From Rhodothalassium salexigens DSM 2132 (lineage in GTDB: Bacteria; Pseudomonadota; Alphaproteobacteria; Sphingomonadales; Rhodothalassiaceae), in the NCBI RefSeq assembly GCF_004341375.1, contig NZ_SLXO01000004.1:124001-188000 (forward strand): a stretch of 64,000 nucleotides of DNA. Direction: 5' to 3'. Made by a program: the position numbers and the translations under genes. Of this stretch, positions 28,344 to 39,288 are shown piece after piece (position 1 is the first letter of the stretch; every line of letters begins with the position of its first letter). The notes below the pieces were generated by a model, which did no database searches, was not told the DNA's origin, and saw nothing but the letters and a program-made list of their open reading frames with translations.

Positions 28344-28530
28344 CTTGGTCGTTCCTCATAGGTCGTTGCCACGCCATCGCTTGGCGCGGCAGGGGTAACA
28401 GGTCTCAAAGTCGCCGGAAGTCGCGTGTAGCTCGATCGGGTAGACCGCAGCCGGCATACGCCGGGGTCGTTTGAAACTGCATCCCTCAAAATAGACAGAT
28501 TTCAGGGAAACGCAAGCTTTTCCGTGTTCG
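28344..28530 (-). promoter_or_regulatory. Promoter and long 5' leader of the cold-shock gene
   Basis: Upstream of the cold-shock ATG on the minus strand lies about 150 nt of non-coding leader. A promoter-like TTGCGT, 16 bp, TATTTT is placed near 28515-28487, in the only AT-rich patch of the area. Long structured leaders are known to control csp mRNA translation by temperature; the promoter call here is by eye. Confidence 0.5.
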
Positions 28531-28618
28531 GTCCGGCGCCCACGGCTCGCTTGACGCGGTGCGCCGGTGCCGACCAAACTCACCGGCGTCTTTCTCGTCT
28601 TGGGGGTGCCGGCGCGTC

Positions 28619-29182
28619 ATGATACAGCCAGTGTTCGAAAACCCGGTGTTGGACGCGGGTGCCCTGCCGCGCCTGAGCGATGTGGCGTTCACCGCCATTT
28701 CGCCGCGCCATGCGGCTGCGGTGCGGGCCGGTCAGGCGCTGGTGTCGGTGCCGTTGATTGCGGTTCTGGCGGTGCTGGCATGGGCGGTGCCGCAGCCTTT
28801 CTGGTCCCTGGTCGCCGGGGTCTTGGCCGGGGCGACGGCCCTGGAATGGGCGGCGGCCGGTTTGCTGGCGGGACCGGCCAGTCGGGCCAAGGGCTATGCA
28901 GTGCGCGCCCATGACCTGGTCTGGCGCACCGGGTTGCTCTGGCGTCGGCGGGTCGCCGTGCCGTTCGGCCGTATCCAGCATGTGGAGACCCAGCGCGGTC
29001 CGGTGGAGCGCTGGTTCGGGCTCGCATCCGTGCGGGTCTATACAGCCGGCGCGGAGGCTGCCGACGTGGCCCTGGTCGGGCTGGACGCGGCCATCGCCGA
29101 GCGCCTGCACCAGTTGTTGCTGGCTCAGGCCGGGGGGCAGCCCGGCGGGCTGTCCGGCGAGCTGTCCGGCGAGCCGCGATGA
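28619..29182 (+). CDS. bPH2-domain membrane protein (YdbS-like)
   Basis: A 187-residue membrane protein with two hydrophobic segments (about 44-62 and 66-85) followed by a bacterial PH2 domain: GYAVRAHDLVWRTGLLWRRR, VPFGRIQHVETQRGPVERWF and GLASVRVYTAG, the standard pattern of the YdbS/YdbT family. ATG 28619 follows a G-rich sequence. Its stop overlaps the ATG of the next gene by ATGA; the two form a YdbS-YdbT pair. The biological role of this pair is not established; involvement in envelope stress or secretion has been suggested for relatives. Confidence 0.85.
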   Translation: MIQPVFENPVLDAGALPRLSDVAFTAISPRHAAAVRAGQALVSVPLIAVLAVLAWAVPQPFWSLVAGVLAGATALEWAAAGLLAGPASRAKGYAVRAHDLVWRTGLLWRRRVAVPFGRIQHVETQRGPVERWFGLASVRVYTAGAEAADVALVGLDAAIAERLHQLLLAQAGGQPGGLSGELSGEPR

Positions 29183-30984
29183 CACCGCCCCCCGCGCCGC
29201 CATCCAGGCCACCTGCGCCGCCGTGTCCCGATTCGCCCCCCGATCGGCCCCCTGATCCCAGGCCCGAGAGGGCTTCGGTCGCGTCGGAAAGGCGGGATCG
29301 ACGGTCGGGCGATCCGGCGCTTGAAACGCCCATCGACACGCCCGCTGAAGCACTGGACGAAGCGGCGCCGGCCGGACCGGACTGGCAGCGCTTGCATGTG
29401 GCCGCTTTGGTGCATTTCACCGTCCAGGGCTTCTGGTCGCTGGTCAAGACTCAGGCCCAGGGGCTGCTTGCCGGCGGAGCCGCAGTGGGGCTGACCGCGG
29501 GGTCGTTGAGCAAGTTTTTGTTGCTGCTGGGCGCCGGGCTGGGGGCGGTGCTGGTCGGCGTGACGATCTGGGCGGTGCTGGCCTATCGGCGGTTTCGGTT
29601 TCGCTTGGGCGTGGCCCGATTCGACCTGTTTCGCGGCGTGGTCAATCGCGAACGGTTGAGCCTCGATCTGGAGCGGGTGCAAACGGTCAATCTGGACCAG
29701 CCTTTGTTCTTCCGCCCTTTCGGCCTGTTCAGCGTCAGTCTGGAAACCGCCGGGTCGTCGGGGCGCGAGGTTCGTCTACCGGGCGTCTCGCGGGCTTTCG
29801 CCGACCGGCTGCGCAATAGGGTGCGGGCGGCCGGCGGTGGCGGGGACGTGAGCCGCGCCGCTGTCGGGGCTGCCGGAGCGGCCGGCGCGGCCGGCGCGGC
29901 GGCGCCCATTGCGGACACCGGGCCGGACGCCGAAGCGACGGCGGACCGGGATGCGACCACGCTGCTGTGGCGTGCCCGGCCGGGTCACCTGGTGCGCCAC
30001 GGTCTGGTCGGCGGCGGCGGCTGGTGGTTGCTGCCCGGCTTGGGCGTGGCGATGGGCTGGGCCGGTGAGCGCGGCGTACGCTTGGTGCTTGACGCGGCCG
30101 ACGACAATGCCGGGTTTCGCCGGCTGCTGGAATGGCTGGTCGACCAGGGGGTCTGGCTGGCCGGGACTATCGCGGTGGTCGCGTCGCTGGCGGCGGTGTT
30201 GGTGCTGGTGGTCGTGGCGTCGGTGGCGGCGGCGCTGGTCACCTTGCACGGCTATCGGCTGGTGCGCCTTGGCGACGGGTTCCAGCGCCGCTGCGGGTTG
30301 ATCGAGAGCCGCGAGCGCCTGGTGCGCGACGCCAAGGTCCAGTTCGTCCGTCTGCGTCAGGGGCCTTTGGCTCGGATCATGGGGCTGCGGGTGGCCGAGA
30401 TCGTCCAGGCCGGCGGGGCGACGGCTCACTTCGGGTCGAGCGGCGCCGGCCCATTGTTGATCCCGGCCTTGCCGGCGGCCGAATTGACCGCGATTCTCTG
30501 CCGTCTCGACCCGGCGTTGGCCGAGCTTGGCGAGCGCTGGGGACGCACACCGCGGGTCCGCAGCGATCCGGTGTATGTGCTGCACATGACCCTGTTGTGG
30601 GGCGCGATCCCCGCGGCGGTCGGCGGCGGCGTCGCGTGGGTGGCGGGCGCCTCGCTCTGGGCGCTGCTGTCTCTGGCATGGCCGGTCGTGGTGGCAGGCG
30701 CGGCGGCGCTGGTCCGGGCGCGCGCCGGCCTGGTGGTCACCGGCGAGCACGGGGCCGTGGACAGTGGCCTGATCGGTCGGCGGCGGACGCTGTTCGCCCT
30801 GCACAAGGTGCAGTCGGTGGTCATCAAGCAGAGCTTGTTGCAGCGCCGGCGCAAACTCGCCGACTTGGTGGTTCATCTGGCCGGCCGAACCCTGACGGTC
30901 CCGTTCGTGCCGCTCGATGCCGCCGAGGATGCCGCCGCCTGGATGCTCTATCGGGCCGAAACCGACCCGCGCCCTTGGTTGTGA
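29179..30984 (+). CDS. Multi-bPH2-domain membrane protein (YdbT-like)
   Basis: A 601-residue partner of the preceding gene. A Pro/Arg-rich N-terminus of about 70 residues precedes pairs of transmembrane helices and three bPH2-type segments: FDLFRGVVNRERLSLDLERV around 150, RRCGLIESRERLVRDAKVQ around 375, and GAVDSGLIGRRRTLFALHKV around 535. An Ala/Gly/Pro linker (GAAGAAGAAGAA type) separates the first from the second. The domain order and size match YdbT of Gram-negative bacteria. It starts with ATGA overlap and ends just before a hairpin followed by TTTT. Confidence 0.85.
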   Translation: MTPPPAPPSRPPAPPCPDSPPDRPPDPRPERASVASERRDRRSGDPALETPIDTPAEALDEAAPAGPDWQRLHVAALVHFTVQGFWSLVKTQAQGLLAGGAAVGLTAGSLSKFLLLLGAGLGAVLVGVTIWAVLAYRRFRFRLGVARFDLFRGVVNRERLSLDLERVQTVNLDQPLFFRPFGLFSVSLETAGSSGREVRLPGVSRAFADRLRNRVRAAGGGGDVSRAAVGAAGAAGAAGAAAPIADTGPDAEATADRDATTLLWRARPGHLVRHGLVGGGGWWLLPGLGVAMGWAGERGVRLVLDAADDNAGFRRLLEWLVDQGVWLAGTIAVVASLAAVLVLVVVASVAAALVTLHGYRLVRLGDGFQRRCGLIESRERLVRDAKVQFVRLRQGPLARIMGLRVAEIVQAGGATAHFGSSGAGPLLIPALPAAELTAILCRLDPALAELGERWGRTPRVRSDPVYVLHMTLLWGAIPAAVGGGVAWVAGASLWALLSLAWPVVVAGAAALVRARAGLVVTGEHGAVDSGLIGRRRTLFALHKVQSVVIKQSLLQRRRKLADLVVHLAGRTLTVPFVPLDAAEDAAAWMLYRAETDPRPWL

Positions 30985-31073
30985 CGGCCGTCGCCGGTCA
31001 TGAGCGGCCAGGCGTGCCCATGGGTGGGCGACTGAGGCCGGGGGGTGGGCGGCGCGGTTCGGAGGCCCCGTGA

Positions 31074-31102
31074 CCCGGGGTCGCGTCGGGCGACCGGGTT
31101 TT
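31074..31102 (+). terminator. Possible terminator after the bPH2 gene pair
   Basis: The 5' arm CCCGGGGTCGC (31074-31084) pairs with GCGACCGGG (31090-31098), leaving a two-base bulge and a five-base loop, and is followed directly by TTTT. It lies about 90 bp after the YdbT-like stop. Confidence 0.45.
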
Positions 31103-31157
31103 CGCTTGACCGACCGGGCGGACGTCCCGATCCTTTAGGTTTTGAGGGAGGGGTTTG

Positions 31158-31481
31158 ATGCTACGTTTTCTGTTGCACCACTGCCTGGTCGGTATCGCGG
31201 TCGGCTGGACCTTCATGGGCGCGCTGCTCGCCTTCGACATCGGCGCCCTGCGTACGCTCATCTGGCAATCCGACGTCACCGTGCTGGCCTTGGGCCTGCT
31301 CGCCTTCTTTTTGGCGATCACCTTCGGGAGCCTGGCCATGGGCACCGCGGTGATGAGCCAGGACGGCGCGGGTCGCACGCCGCCGGGTCGCCGCCGCGGG
31401 CTGTCGCTTGGCCTGGCGTTCCGCCCGGCCCTCGTGCCGGTGCCTGTTCCGGTGCGCGCGCGCCAACGCCCCCGTCGCTGA
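31158..31481 (+). CDS. Small two-helix membrane protein, unknown function
   Basis: A 107-residue protein with two hydrophobic helices, about 5-28 (CLVGIAVGWTFMGALLAF) and 40-66 (VTVLALGLLAFFLAITFGS), and a basic, Pro/Val/Arg-rich C-terminus. ATG 31158 follows GAGGGAGGGG, a strong ribosome-binding site with adequate spacing. I do not recognise the family from sequence. It stands alone between the bPH2 pair and a convergent PilZ gene. Confidence 0.65.
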   Translation: MLRFLLHHCLVGIAVGWTFMGALLAFDIGALRTLIWQSDVTVLALGLLAFFLAITFGSLAMGTAVMSQDGAGRTPPGRRRGLSLGLAFRPALVPVPVPVRARQRPRR

Positions 31482-31826
31482 CCGTCTGGGCCGCGGCCCG
31501 TCGAGGGGCGTGGACCCGTGGGGCTGTTGCGGTCCCGGCCGTCGGGAGCCGGTGCATGTGTGCCGATTCGCGGGTCTTGGGCGGCCGGCTCCGCTGCGCG
31601 GGCGTGTCGGCGGTGTTGACGCGCCGGCCAAGAGCTGGGGTGTGGCGGTTGGTCGGCTCGGCTCTCGCGGGTTCGTTGCGCCCCGTTGGCGCCGTCCCCA
31701 CGGCCTGGTCCCGTCGGTCTGGAGCGACGCAGGTCGTGGCCACCGGGCGTGTGACGGGCGGTTGGTGCGCGCCGGCCGCGCGGTTCGGGGGCCGATGTCT
31801 GTCCAGGCTGGCAATGGCGATGCGGA
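31482..31826. other. GC-rich convergent gap, no gene seen
   Basis: 345 bp between the small membrane-protein gene and the convergent PilZ gene. Frames here are open only because the DNA is rich in G+C and their translations look random (Arg/Gly/Trp-rich). No terminator with a T-run, repeat or RNA gene was found. Confidence 0.5.
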
Positions 31827-32171
31827 TTAGGTGAGCGGGTCGCGGTCCGACTGGGTCGGGTGCTGGGACGGATATTCGCCGCTTGCCTCAGCGAACTTCT
31901 TTAGCAGCAAGTCGGGGCCCGCGACCATCTGAAGACCCACGTCGATGCCGCGGATCCAAGCCACCCGCGCGGCGAATTCGCCCAACTCGGTGATCTTCAA
32001 CAGGCCCTCGGTGCCGGTGGTCAACGCGGGTGCCGCGTCGAAGTGAATCCGTGCGCCGGCGGTTGACACGTCCACCAGCCGCCCCTGGAACGTCTGGTCG
32101 CCGACCACCAGTGTCGCCCGCCAGACCACGTCGAGCCGATCGTCTTCGCGTCGTTCGGAGCCGTCGCTCAT
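31827..32171 (-). CDS. PilZ-domain protein
   Basis: A 114-residue single-domain PilZ protein. The N-terminal RREDDRLDVVWRA carries the arginines expected of the RxxxR c-di-GMP motif, and DVSTAGARIHF fits the [D/N]-x-S-x-x-G motif, so c-di-GMP binding is likely. The C-terminal part (AARVAWIRGIDVGLQMV) matches the end of the PilZ barrel. It would act as a cytoplasmic effector for motility, polysaccharide or other outputs. Upstream and divergent is the acyl-CoA synthetase gene; no cyclase or phosphodiesterase gene is nearby. Confidence 0.85.
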   Translation of the reverse strand: MSDGSERREDDRLDVVWRATLVVGDQTFQGRLVDVSTAGARIHFDAAPALTTGTEGLLKITELGEFAARVAWIRGIDVGLQMVAGPDLLLKKFAEASGEYPSQHPTQSDRDPLT

Positions 32172-32525
32172 GGTCCCGTCTTACCCCCTGCGCGGCGGGA
32201 TCAGGACCGCCACGTCGAATCCCCTGTCCGGTCCGGCCGCTTGGCGTTTGCCGCGCCGCGCTGTGTGCCCCGGTCGGTGCCTGGGCGCGTCGCCGAGCCT
32301 GTGCAATGTATCAAGGAATTCCGCTCAGACAAGCGCCCCGCGGCCCCCGCCCCGCCGGCCGTCCCGGCCCCCCAGCCAGCGCGCCGGCCGGGCGAGAAAC
32401 ATTGACCGCTTCGGGGCGCTGCGGCTTGATGGGCGAGCGGCCGGCGGCTATGTGGCGTGCGGCGGCGCGGGCGGCATTCGGGACAACCGGGGCCGCCCAG
32501 ACCATGCCTTGGGGGAGAGACGACC
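32172..32525. promoter_or_regulatory. Divergent region between the PilZ gene and acyl-CoA synthetase gene
   Basis: 354 bp with no convincing gene. It must hold start signals for both flanking genes. The last 20 bases before 32526 include the GGGGGAGAG ribosome-binding site of the synthetase. No repeat or operator could be defined. Confidence 0.4.
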
Positions 32526-34316
32526 ATGCTTGCCGATACCAGCCAGAATCTGGTGGCGATGTTTCTGGATCAGGCGGCCAAACGGACCAACCAACCGTTT
32601 TTATGGGCCAAGACCGGCAAGGCCTACCAGTCGCGCAGTTGGGGCGAGACCGCCGAGGCGGTCAGCCGGTTGGCGCGGGCGTTGCGCGCGCGCGGCATCC
32701 GCGCCGGCGACCGGGTGGTGCTGGTTTCGGAAAACCGGCCCGAATGGCTGATCGCCGACCTGGCGATCATGGCCGCCGGCGGCGTCACCGTGCCCACCTA
32801 CACCACCAACACCCATCGCGATCACCAGCACATTCTGGAAAACAGCCAGGCGCGCGCCGCCATCGTGTCGACCGCGCGGCTGTCGCAGACGCTGTTACCC
32901 GCCGCCCACCAGTCCGACGCGCTGGAATTCGTCATCACCATGGAGCCGCCCAAGGTGGCGCAGTCGATCAACGCCGACATGCTCGACTGGCACACCGTGC
33001 TCGACGAGCAGACCCCGGACGTGGCCGCCGAGCGCGAGATCGCCAGCACCATCGCGCGCTCGGACACCGCGTGCATCATCTACACCTCGGGCACTGGCGG
33101 CGCGCCCAAGGGGGTGATGCTGCATCACGGTGCGGTGTTGCACAATTGCGGGGCCGCCGCCGACGTGATCCGGTCGATCGGCCTCGACAACCATGTGTTC
33201 CTGTCGTTCCTGCCGCTCAGCCACGCCTATGAGCATTCGGCCGGCCAGTTTCTGCCGATCGCCATCGGCGCGCAGATCTATTACGCCCAGGGCATCGACA
33301 AACTGGCCAGCAACATGATCGAGGCCAAGCCGACCATCATGGTGGTGGTGCCGCGGCTGTTCGAGATGCTGCGCATGCGCGTCACCCGGGCCATGCAGCA
33401 GAAGGGCGGTGTGCAGGCGGCGATGTTCGAACGCGCCCTCGACCTCGGCACCAAGACGCTGGCCGGCAAGCCGCTCAGCCGCGCCGAGCGGATGCAGGAC
33501 CGACTGCTCGAAGGTCTGGTGCGGCGCAAGGTGCGCGACCGCTTCGGCGGCCGGTTGAAGGCGCTGGTGTCGGGCGGCGCGCCGCTCAACGCCGAGGTTG
33601 GGCAGTTCTTCATGGCGTTCGGCCTGCCCTTGTTGCAGGGCTATGGCCAGACCGAGGCGGCGCCGGTGATCTCGGTCAACCGGCCGGGCTATGCCAAGAC
33701 CCACACGGTCGGGCCGCCGCTCAAGGATGTGCGCGTGCGTATCGCCGAGGACGGCGAGATTCTGGTGCGCGGCGAACTGGTCATGCAGGGCTATTGGCGC
33801 AACGACCGGGAGACGCGCCGTGCGGTGGTCGACGGCTGGCTGCACACCGGCGACATCGGCCATATCGACGCCGACGGCCATCTGGTCATCACCGACCGCA
33901 AGAAGGACATCATCGTCAACGACAAGGGCGACAATGTCTCGCCCCAGCGCATCGAGGGCATGCTGGCGCTGGAACCCGAGATCGGCCAGGCGATGATCTA
34001 TGGCGACCGCAAGCCGCATCTGGTGGCGCTGATCGTACCGGACGCGGAATGGCTGAGCCAATGGGCGCACCAGCACGGCAAGCCGGGCAATCTGGCCGCG
34101 CTTGGCGACGACGCCGATCTGCGCGCCGCCCTCGACGCCGCGGTCAGCCGGGTCAACAAGCGGCTCAACAATCTGGAAAAGGTGCGCCGCTTCGTGGTCG
34201 CCCGGGCGCCGTTTGAGATCGAGAATGAGGAGCTGACGCCGACCATGAAGATTCGCCGCCACGTGATCCGGCGCAACTATGAGCCGGAGTTGGAGGCGCT
34301 ATACGGCGGCCATTGA
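32526..34316 (+). CDS. Long-chain acyl-CoA synthetase (AMP-forming)
   Basis: A 596-residue ANL-superfamily adenylating enzyme that activates fatty acids to acyl-CoA through an acyl-AMP. Motifs: the P-loop IYTSGTGGAPKGVML at about 185-199, FLPLSHAYEHSAGQ, GYGQTEAAPVISV, HTGDIGHIDADGHLVITDRK and KDIIVNDKGDNVSPQ. The pattern is that of the FAA1/long-chain group rather than FadD proper. ATG 32526 follows GGGGGAGAG. The normal C-terminal lysine region is present (PTMKIRR). A hotdog thioesterase gene is convergent next door. Confidence 0.9.
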   Translation: MLADTSQNLVAMFLDQAAKRTNQPFLWAKTGKAYQSRSWGETAEAVSRLARALRARGIRAGDRVVLVSENRPEWLIADLAIMAAGGVTVPTYTTNTHRDHQHILENSQARAAIVSTARLSQTLLPAAHQSDALEFVITMEPPKVAQSINADMLDWHTVLDEQTPDVAAEREIASTIARSDTACIIYTSGTGGAPKGVMLHHGAVLHNCGAAADVIRSIGLDNHVFLSFLPLSHAYEHSAGQFLPIAIGAQIYYAQGIDKLASNMIEAKPTIMVVVPRLFEMLRMRVTRAMQQKGGVQAAMFERALDLGTKTLAGKPLSRAERMQDRLLEGLVRRKVRDRFGGRLKALVSGGAPLNAEVGQFFMAFGLPLLQGYGQTEAAPVISVNRPGYAKTHTVGPPLKDVRVRIAEDGEILVRGELVMQGYWRNDRETRRAVVDGWLHTGDIGHIDADGHLVITDRKKDIIVNDKGDNVSPQRIEGMLALEPEIGQAMIYGDRKPHLVALIVPDAEWLSQWAHQHGKPGNLAALGDDADLRAALDAAVSRVNKRLNNLEKVRRFVVARAPFEIENEELTPTMKIRRHVIRRNYEPELEALYGGH

Positions 34317-34392
34317 CCCGGTGGCCGCCATCGCTGTTTGGGGCCAGTGTCCAGGGGTGCCAAGGGGGCCAAGGGGCGGCGCGTCGCTCGCC

Positions 34393-34890
34393 TCAGTCGG
34401 GACGGCGCAGGATCTTCCAGATGCCCTGGGCGTTGAGCAGCACGGTGTCGTCGCGGCGCAGCGTGCCTTCGACGAACACCACCGAGCGGGTCATGCGCAC
34501 GATGCGCGCGCGGCCGATGATGAAGTCGCCCTCGCGCCCGGCGGTGACGAAATCGGTGTTCAGGCTCAGCGTCACCAGGGCGCTGCCGGCGGGCAGTTGG
34601 TAATAGACATGGCGGCCGAGGGTGTTGTCGATCAGGGTCATCAGCAGGCCGCCATGGACGATGCCGCCGCTGTTGAGGTGGCGGCGTTCGGCATAGAGCG
34701 CCAATTGCCGGCTGCCGTCGTCGAGCGTCTTGTGGAACATCGGCCCGATCATGTCGGTGAACGGGCCCGCGTCGGCGACCGGCTCGAAGCCATGTTCGGC
34801 CGCCTTGGCGGCGGCTTGTGGGCTGATCGGGGCGCTTGGGGTGGCGTCTTGCGGGGTCGGATCGGCGGGCGTCGGGCGGTCATCGGACAT
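34393..34890 (-). CDS. Hotdog-fold thioesterase (PaaI/YdiI-like)
   Basis: A 165-residue hotdog-fold protein of the PaaI/acyl-CoA thioesterase 13 group. The conserved helix motif NSGGIVHGGLLMTLIDNTLG gives the catalytic region, followed by SLNTDFVTAGREGDF on the central strand. A Pro/Thr-rich leader of about 30 residues comes first. It hydrolyses an acyl-CoA thioester of unknown chain length in the cytoplasm. It is convergent with the acyl-CoA synthetase, and the pair may serve opposing steps, which is inference. Confidence 0.85.
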   Translation of the reverse strand: MSDDRPTPADPTPQDATPSAPISPQAAAKAAEHGFEPVADAGPFTDMIGPMFHKTLDDGSRQLALYAERRHLNSGGIVHGGLLMTLIDNTLGRHVYYQLPAGSALVTLSLNTDFVTAGREGDFIIGRARIVRMTRSVVFVEGTLRRDDTVLLNAQGIWKILRRPD

Positions 34891-35003
34891 GGGCGGGCGG
34901 GCTCCTGTTCGGGGACAAGATGCCAGCTAGCCGCGATTGTTCCGGCGACGCAAGCCCTTCGCCCCCGATGCCCTGAGCCCCCGAAAGCGAGGAGAGGCAG
35001 CCC

Positions 35004-35435
35004 ATGCACACCAATAGTCACACCGAATTGACCGTCGCCACCCCCGGGCCGGGGCTGGTGGAGATCACCAGCGCGGTGGCCAGGGCGGTCACGGCCACCG
35101 GGCTCGATACCGGGCTGGCGCATCTGTTTATCCGCCACACCTCGGCGTCGCTGGTGATCCAGGAGAACGCCGACCCGGACGTGGTCGCCGACCTTGAGAC
35201 CTTCTTTCGCCGCCTGGTCGCCCGCGATCCCGGGCTATACCGGCACACGGTGGAAGGGCCCGACGACATGCCGGCCCATATCCGCGCCGCGCTGACCCAG
35301 ACGGCGCTGGCCGTGCCGGTGGCCGGCGGCCGGCTGGCGCTCGGCACTTGGCAGGGGATCTATCTGTGGGAGCATCGCGACGCGCCCCAGCGGCGCACGG
35401 TGGTGTGCACCTGCCTGGGCGCGCCGGCGGCTTGA
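35004..35435 (+). CDS. YjbQ family protein (UPF0047; secondary thiamine-phosphate synthase family)
   Basis: A 143-residue protein with the family core: GLAHLFIRHTSASLVIQENA near 37-56, DLETFFRRLV, HTVEGPDDMPAHIRAALT and RLALGTWQGIYLWEHRD. YjbQ relatives show weak thiamine-phosphate synthase activity and likely bind metal through conserved His/Glu/Asp; the true physiological role is not settled. ATG 35004 follows GAGGAGAGG. It stands alone between the thioesterase gene (divergent) and the DUF481 gene (convergent). Confidence 0.9.
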   Translation: MHTNSHTELTVATPGPGLVEITSAVARAVTATGLDTGLAHLFIRHTSASLVIQENADPDVVADLETFFRRLVARDPGLYRHTVEGPDDMPAHIRAALTQTALAVPVAGGRLALGTWQGIYLWEHRDAPQRRTVVCTCLGAPAA

Positions 35436-35450
35436 GCGGTCACAACACGG

Positions 35451-36521
35451 TCAGAACTTGTAGCCCAGGCTGAAGCGCGACAGGGTGTCGATGCGCGACG
35501 TGTCCTCGGGCACCTGCGAATCCCAGCGCACATTGAACGACACCGCCGCCGACAAGCGGTCGGTCAGGTCCGATGTCAGGGCGATTTCGTTCTCGGCGGT
35601 CGTGGTGGTCGGGCCGGTGAACAGCGAACTGTCGTTGGACAGGGTCACCCGGCCGTTCAGCGCCCAGTCGAAATTGGAGCCGAGCCGGAACACGAATTCG
35701 GTGTTGGTCTCGTTGAACTCGGACCCCGCCGCGTCGGTTTCGGCCAGATTGGTGAACCGGATACCCGGACCGCCCTGGAGCGACCAGCCGAGCTTCTCGC
35801 GGTTGTAGATCGTCCACCCCACCGACGGCGCTTCGGTGATCCGCCACAAGAAGCTGCCGAAGCGGTCATAGTCCACGCGGGTCAGGCTGGACAGGAAGTA
35901 ATTGTCCCATCCGCGGTAGAATAGTTCATAGGCGCTCGCCAGCCGTTGCTGGTTGGTGACGCTGTTGTTGCGCGAATAGTCCGTGTTGACCGAGACGCTG
36001 TGGTCCCAGGTATCGGCAATCACCTGGGACATTTCGAAGACCAGGCTCAGGGCTTGTTCGTTCACATCCCCGGTGCTGGCGCTGCCCCCCACTTTGACCT
36101 CGCCTTCCCATGCTTTCCATTTAAAGAACCCCTCTTGCGGTTCGGGCTCGGGCGCGGGCGGCGGCGGGGCGATCGCTTCGGTCACCGGCGCTTCGGCCAC
36201 GGGCGGCACCGGCTGGGGCGTTGCCGTCGGCGGTGGCGCGGCCAGCGCCGGCACGCGGGCGCTCAGCGTGTCCACACGCTCCTGGGGTACCAGGGTCACC
36301 AGGGTCCGGCGCAGCGTGGCGGCAAGCCCGGGGTCGGCGGCCAACAACAGCCGCACCGCCTCGCGCAGGGCCGAGGGGTCGTCGCCCGCTGCGGCAGCCC
36401 GCAGCAAGGCTTCGGCGGCGGGGCGCAAACCGGGTGCCTCCTGGGCGTGACCGACCGGCGAGGCGACAAACACAGCGGCGGAAATCGCCGCCGCGGACAT
36501 GCAGGGCTTGAAAAACGCCAA
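35451..36521 (-). CDS. Outer-membrane beta-barrel protein, DUF481 (YdiY-like)
   Basis: A 356-residue secreted protein: signal peptide to about residue 26 (ending GHAQ), an alpha-helical and Pro-rich region to about 130 (PPVAEAPVTEAIAPPPPAPE), then a DUF481 barrel of alternating strands beginning WEGEVKVGGSASTGDVNEQA and ending in FSLGYKF, whose terminal Phe is the usual outer-membrane-insertion signal. DUF481 members are salt-stress or general outer-membrane proteins with unclear substrates. The next gene upstream on the same strand encodes a YceI-like periplasmic protein, 38 bp away, so the two may be co-transcribed. Confidence 0.85.
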   Translation of the reverse strand: MAFFKPCMSAAAISAAVFVASPVGHAQEAPGLRPAAEALLRAAAAGDDPSALREAVRLLLAADPGLAATLRRTLVTLVPQERVDTLSARVPALAAPPPTATPQPVPPVAEAPVTEAIAPPPPAPEPEPQEGFFKWKAWEGEVKVGGSASTGDVNEQALSLVFEMSQVIADTWDHSVSVNTDYSRNNSVTNQQRLASAYELFYRGWDNYFLSSLTRVDYDRFGSFLWRITEAPSVGWTIYNREKLGWSLQGGPGIRFTNLAETDAAGSEFNETNTEFVFRLGSNFDWALNGRVTLSNDSSLFTGPTTTTAENEIALTSDLTDRLSAAVSFNVRWDSQVPEDTSRIDTLSRFSLGYKF

Positions 36522-36559
36522 ACGACCCTCGTGAAGTGACCGGGCACCAGGGCCCTAAG

Positions 36560-37168
36560 TCAGCCCTCGCGCGTGAAAACCAGGTTGAACGAAACGGGCA
36601 CTGCGCCGGTGATCGACGGCAAGCCGGCCAGTTGGCGTAGCTTGTCGACCCCGTCGGTGAGCCCGAACGCTTCGGTATTAATGAAAACGATCTGGCGTGG
36701 GAAGACGCCGACACGATTTTGATCGAGCCGCACAACGGTCACGGCAGTCTGAATGTCGCTGGCCATGCCGTGCAACGACAGGGTGCCGGTCAGGTCGGCC
36801 TCGGCCATGGCGCCCACGGCCAGGTCGCGATAGGCGGCCAGGTCGAGCGTGCCGGTCAGCCGCGCCTTGGAAAACTCGGCCACCTCGAACAGAAACTCGC
36901 GCATCCGCTGGTTGCGGATATCGATGCCGGTCTCGACGCTGGCCAGGTCGATGGTCAAGGCGAACGCGCCGTCGTCGCCGACGGTGGCGTCGAAGCTTTC
37001 GAACCGGTGCGATTCGCCCACCGTGTCGGCCTTGACCGACCCGAAGCTCAAGCTGCTGGCGTCGGGTGCCAGCGTCCAGTCGGCGGCCCAGCCGGCCGGA
37101 CCGGCGCCGAGCAGCAGGCCGGCCGCGACCACAAGCGAACGGCTGTGACGGATCAGGTCCAGAGACAT
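36560..37168 (-). CDS. YceI-family periplasmic lipid-binding-like protein
   Basis: A 202-residue secreted protein. The signal peptide is SLVVAAGLLLGAGPAGWA, followed by WTLAPDASSLSFGSVKADT and the lipocalin-like core VETGIDIRNQRMREFLFEVA, the diagnostic YceI/polyprenyl-pyrophosphate-binding segment, then LTGTLSLHGM. It probably binds isoprenoid quinone-like or amide-containing ligands in the periplasm. ATG 37168 has AAGGAG ahead of it. The C-terminal FNLVFTREG is usual. It precedes the DUF481 barrel gene on the same strand. Confidence 0.88.
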   Translation of the reverse strand: MSLDLIRHSRSLVVAAGLLLGAGPAGWAADWTLAPDASSLSFGSVKADTVGESHRFESFDATVGDDGAFALTIDLASVETGIDIRNQRMREFLFEVAEFSKARLTGTLDLAAYRDLAVGAMAEADLTGTLSLHGMASDIQTAVTVVRLDQNRVGVFPRQIVFINTEAFGLTDGVDKLRQLAGLPSITGAVPVSFNLVFTREG

Positions 37169-37253
37169 GGGGGATGCTCCTTTCAAGGTTGAACGGTCAT
37201 CCCCAATGTCGATACCGGCCCGGTCGAACGCAAGCCCCGACGCGCCCGGGCGA

Positions 37254-39095
<1,842 letters not shown>

Positions 39096-39288
39096 GGCGC
39101 GAAATCCTCTCGGTCAGTACTGGGAGCGCGGGGTCGAACCGCCGCCCCGAATCGCGCGCGACGGTATGGGACCGGCTCGCACGGCGCAACTGTCCTTGTG
39201 ACGCCGCGACCGGCGATGCGCGCCAGACGCGCCGGATGCGACTGCTTCGCGCTTGATCGGCCGGGCCGGCCACGCTAGGGGAGCGGCC

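Noticed and set aside
31482-31826. Open frames in the gap before the PilZ gene
   Set aside because: They lack ribosome-binding sites and read as random GC-rich translation.
39117-39145. tRNA-like T-arm (GCGGTTCGACCCCGC type) on the minus strand next to typA
   Set aside because: No acceptor-stem partner, D-arm or anticodon arm occurs within the expected 75 nt upstream.
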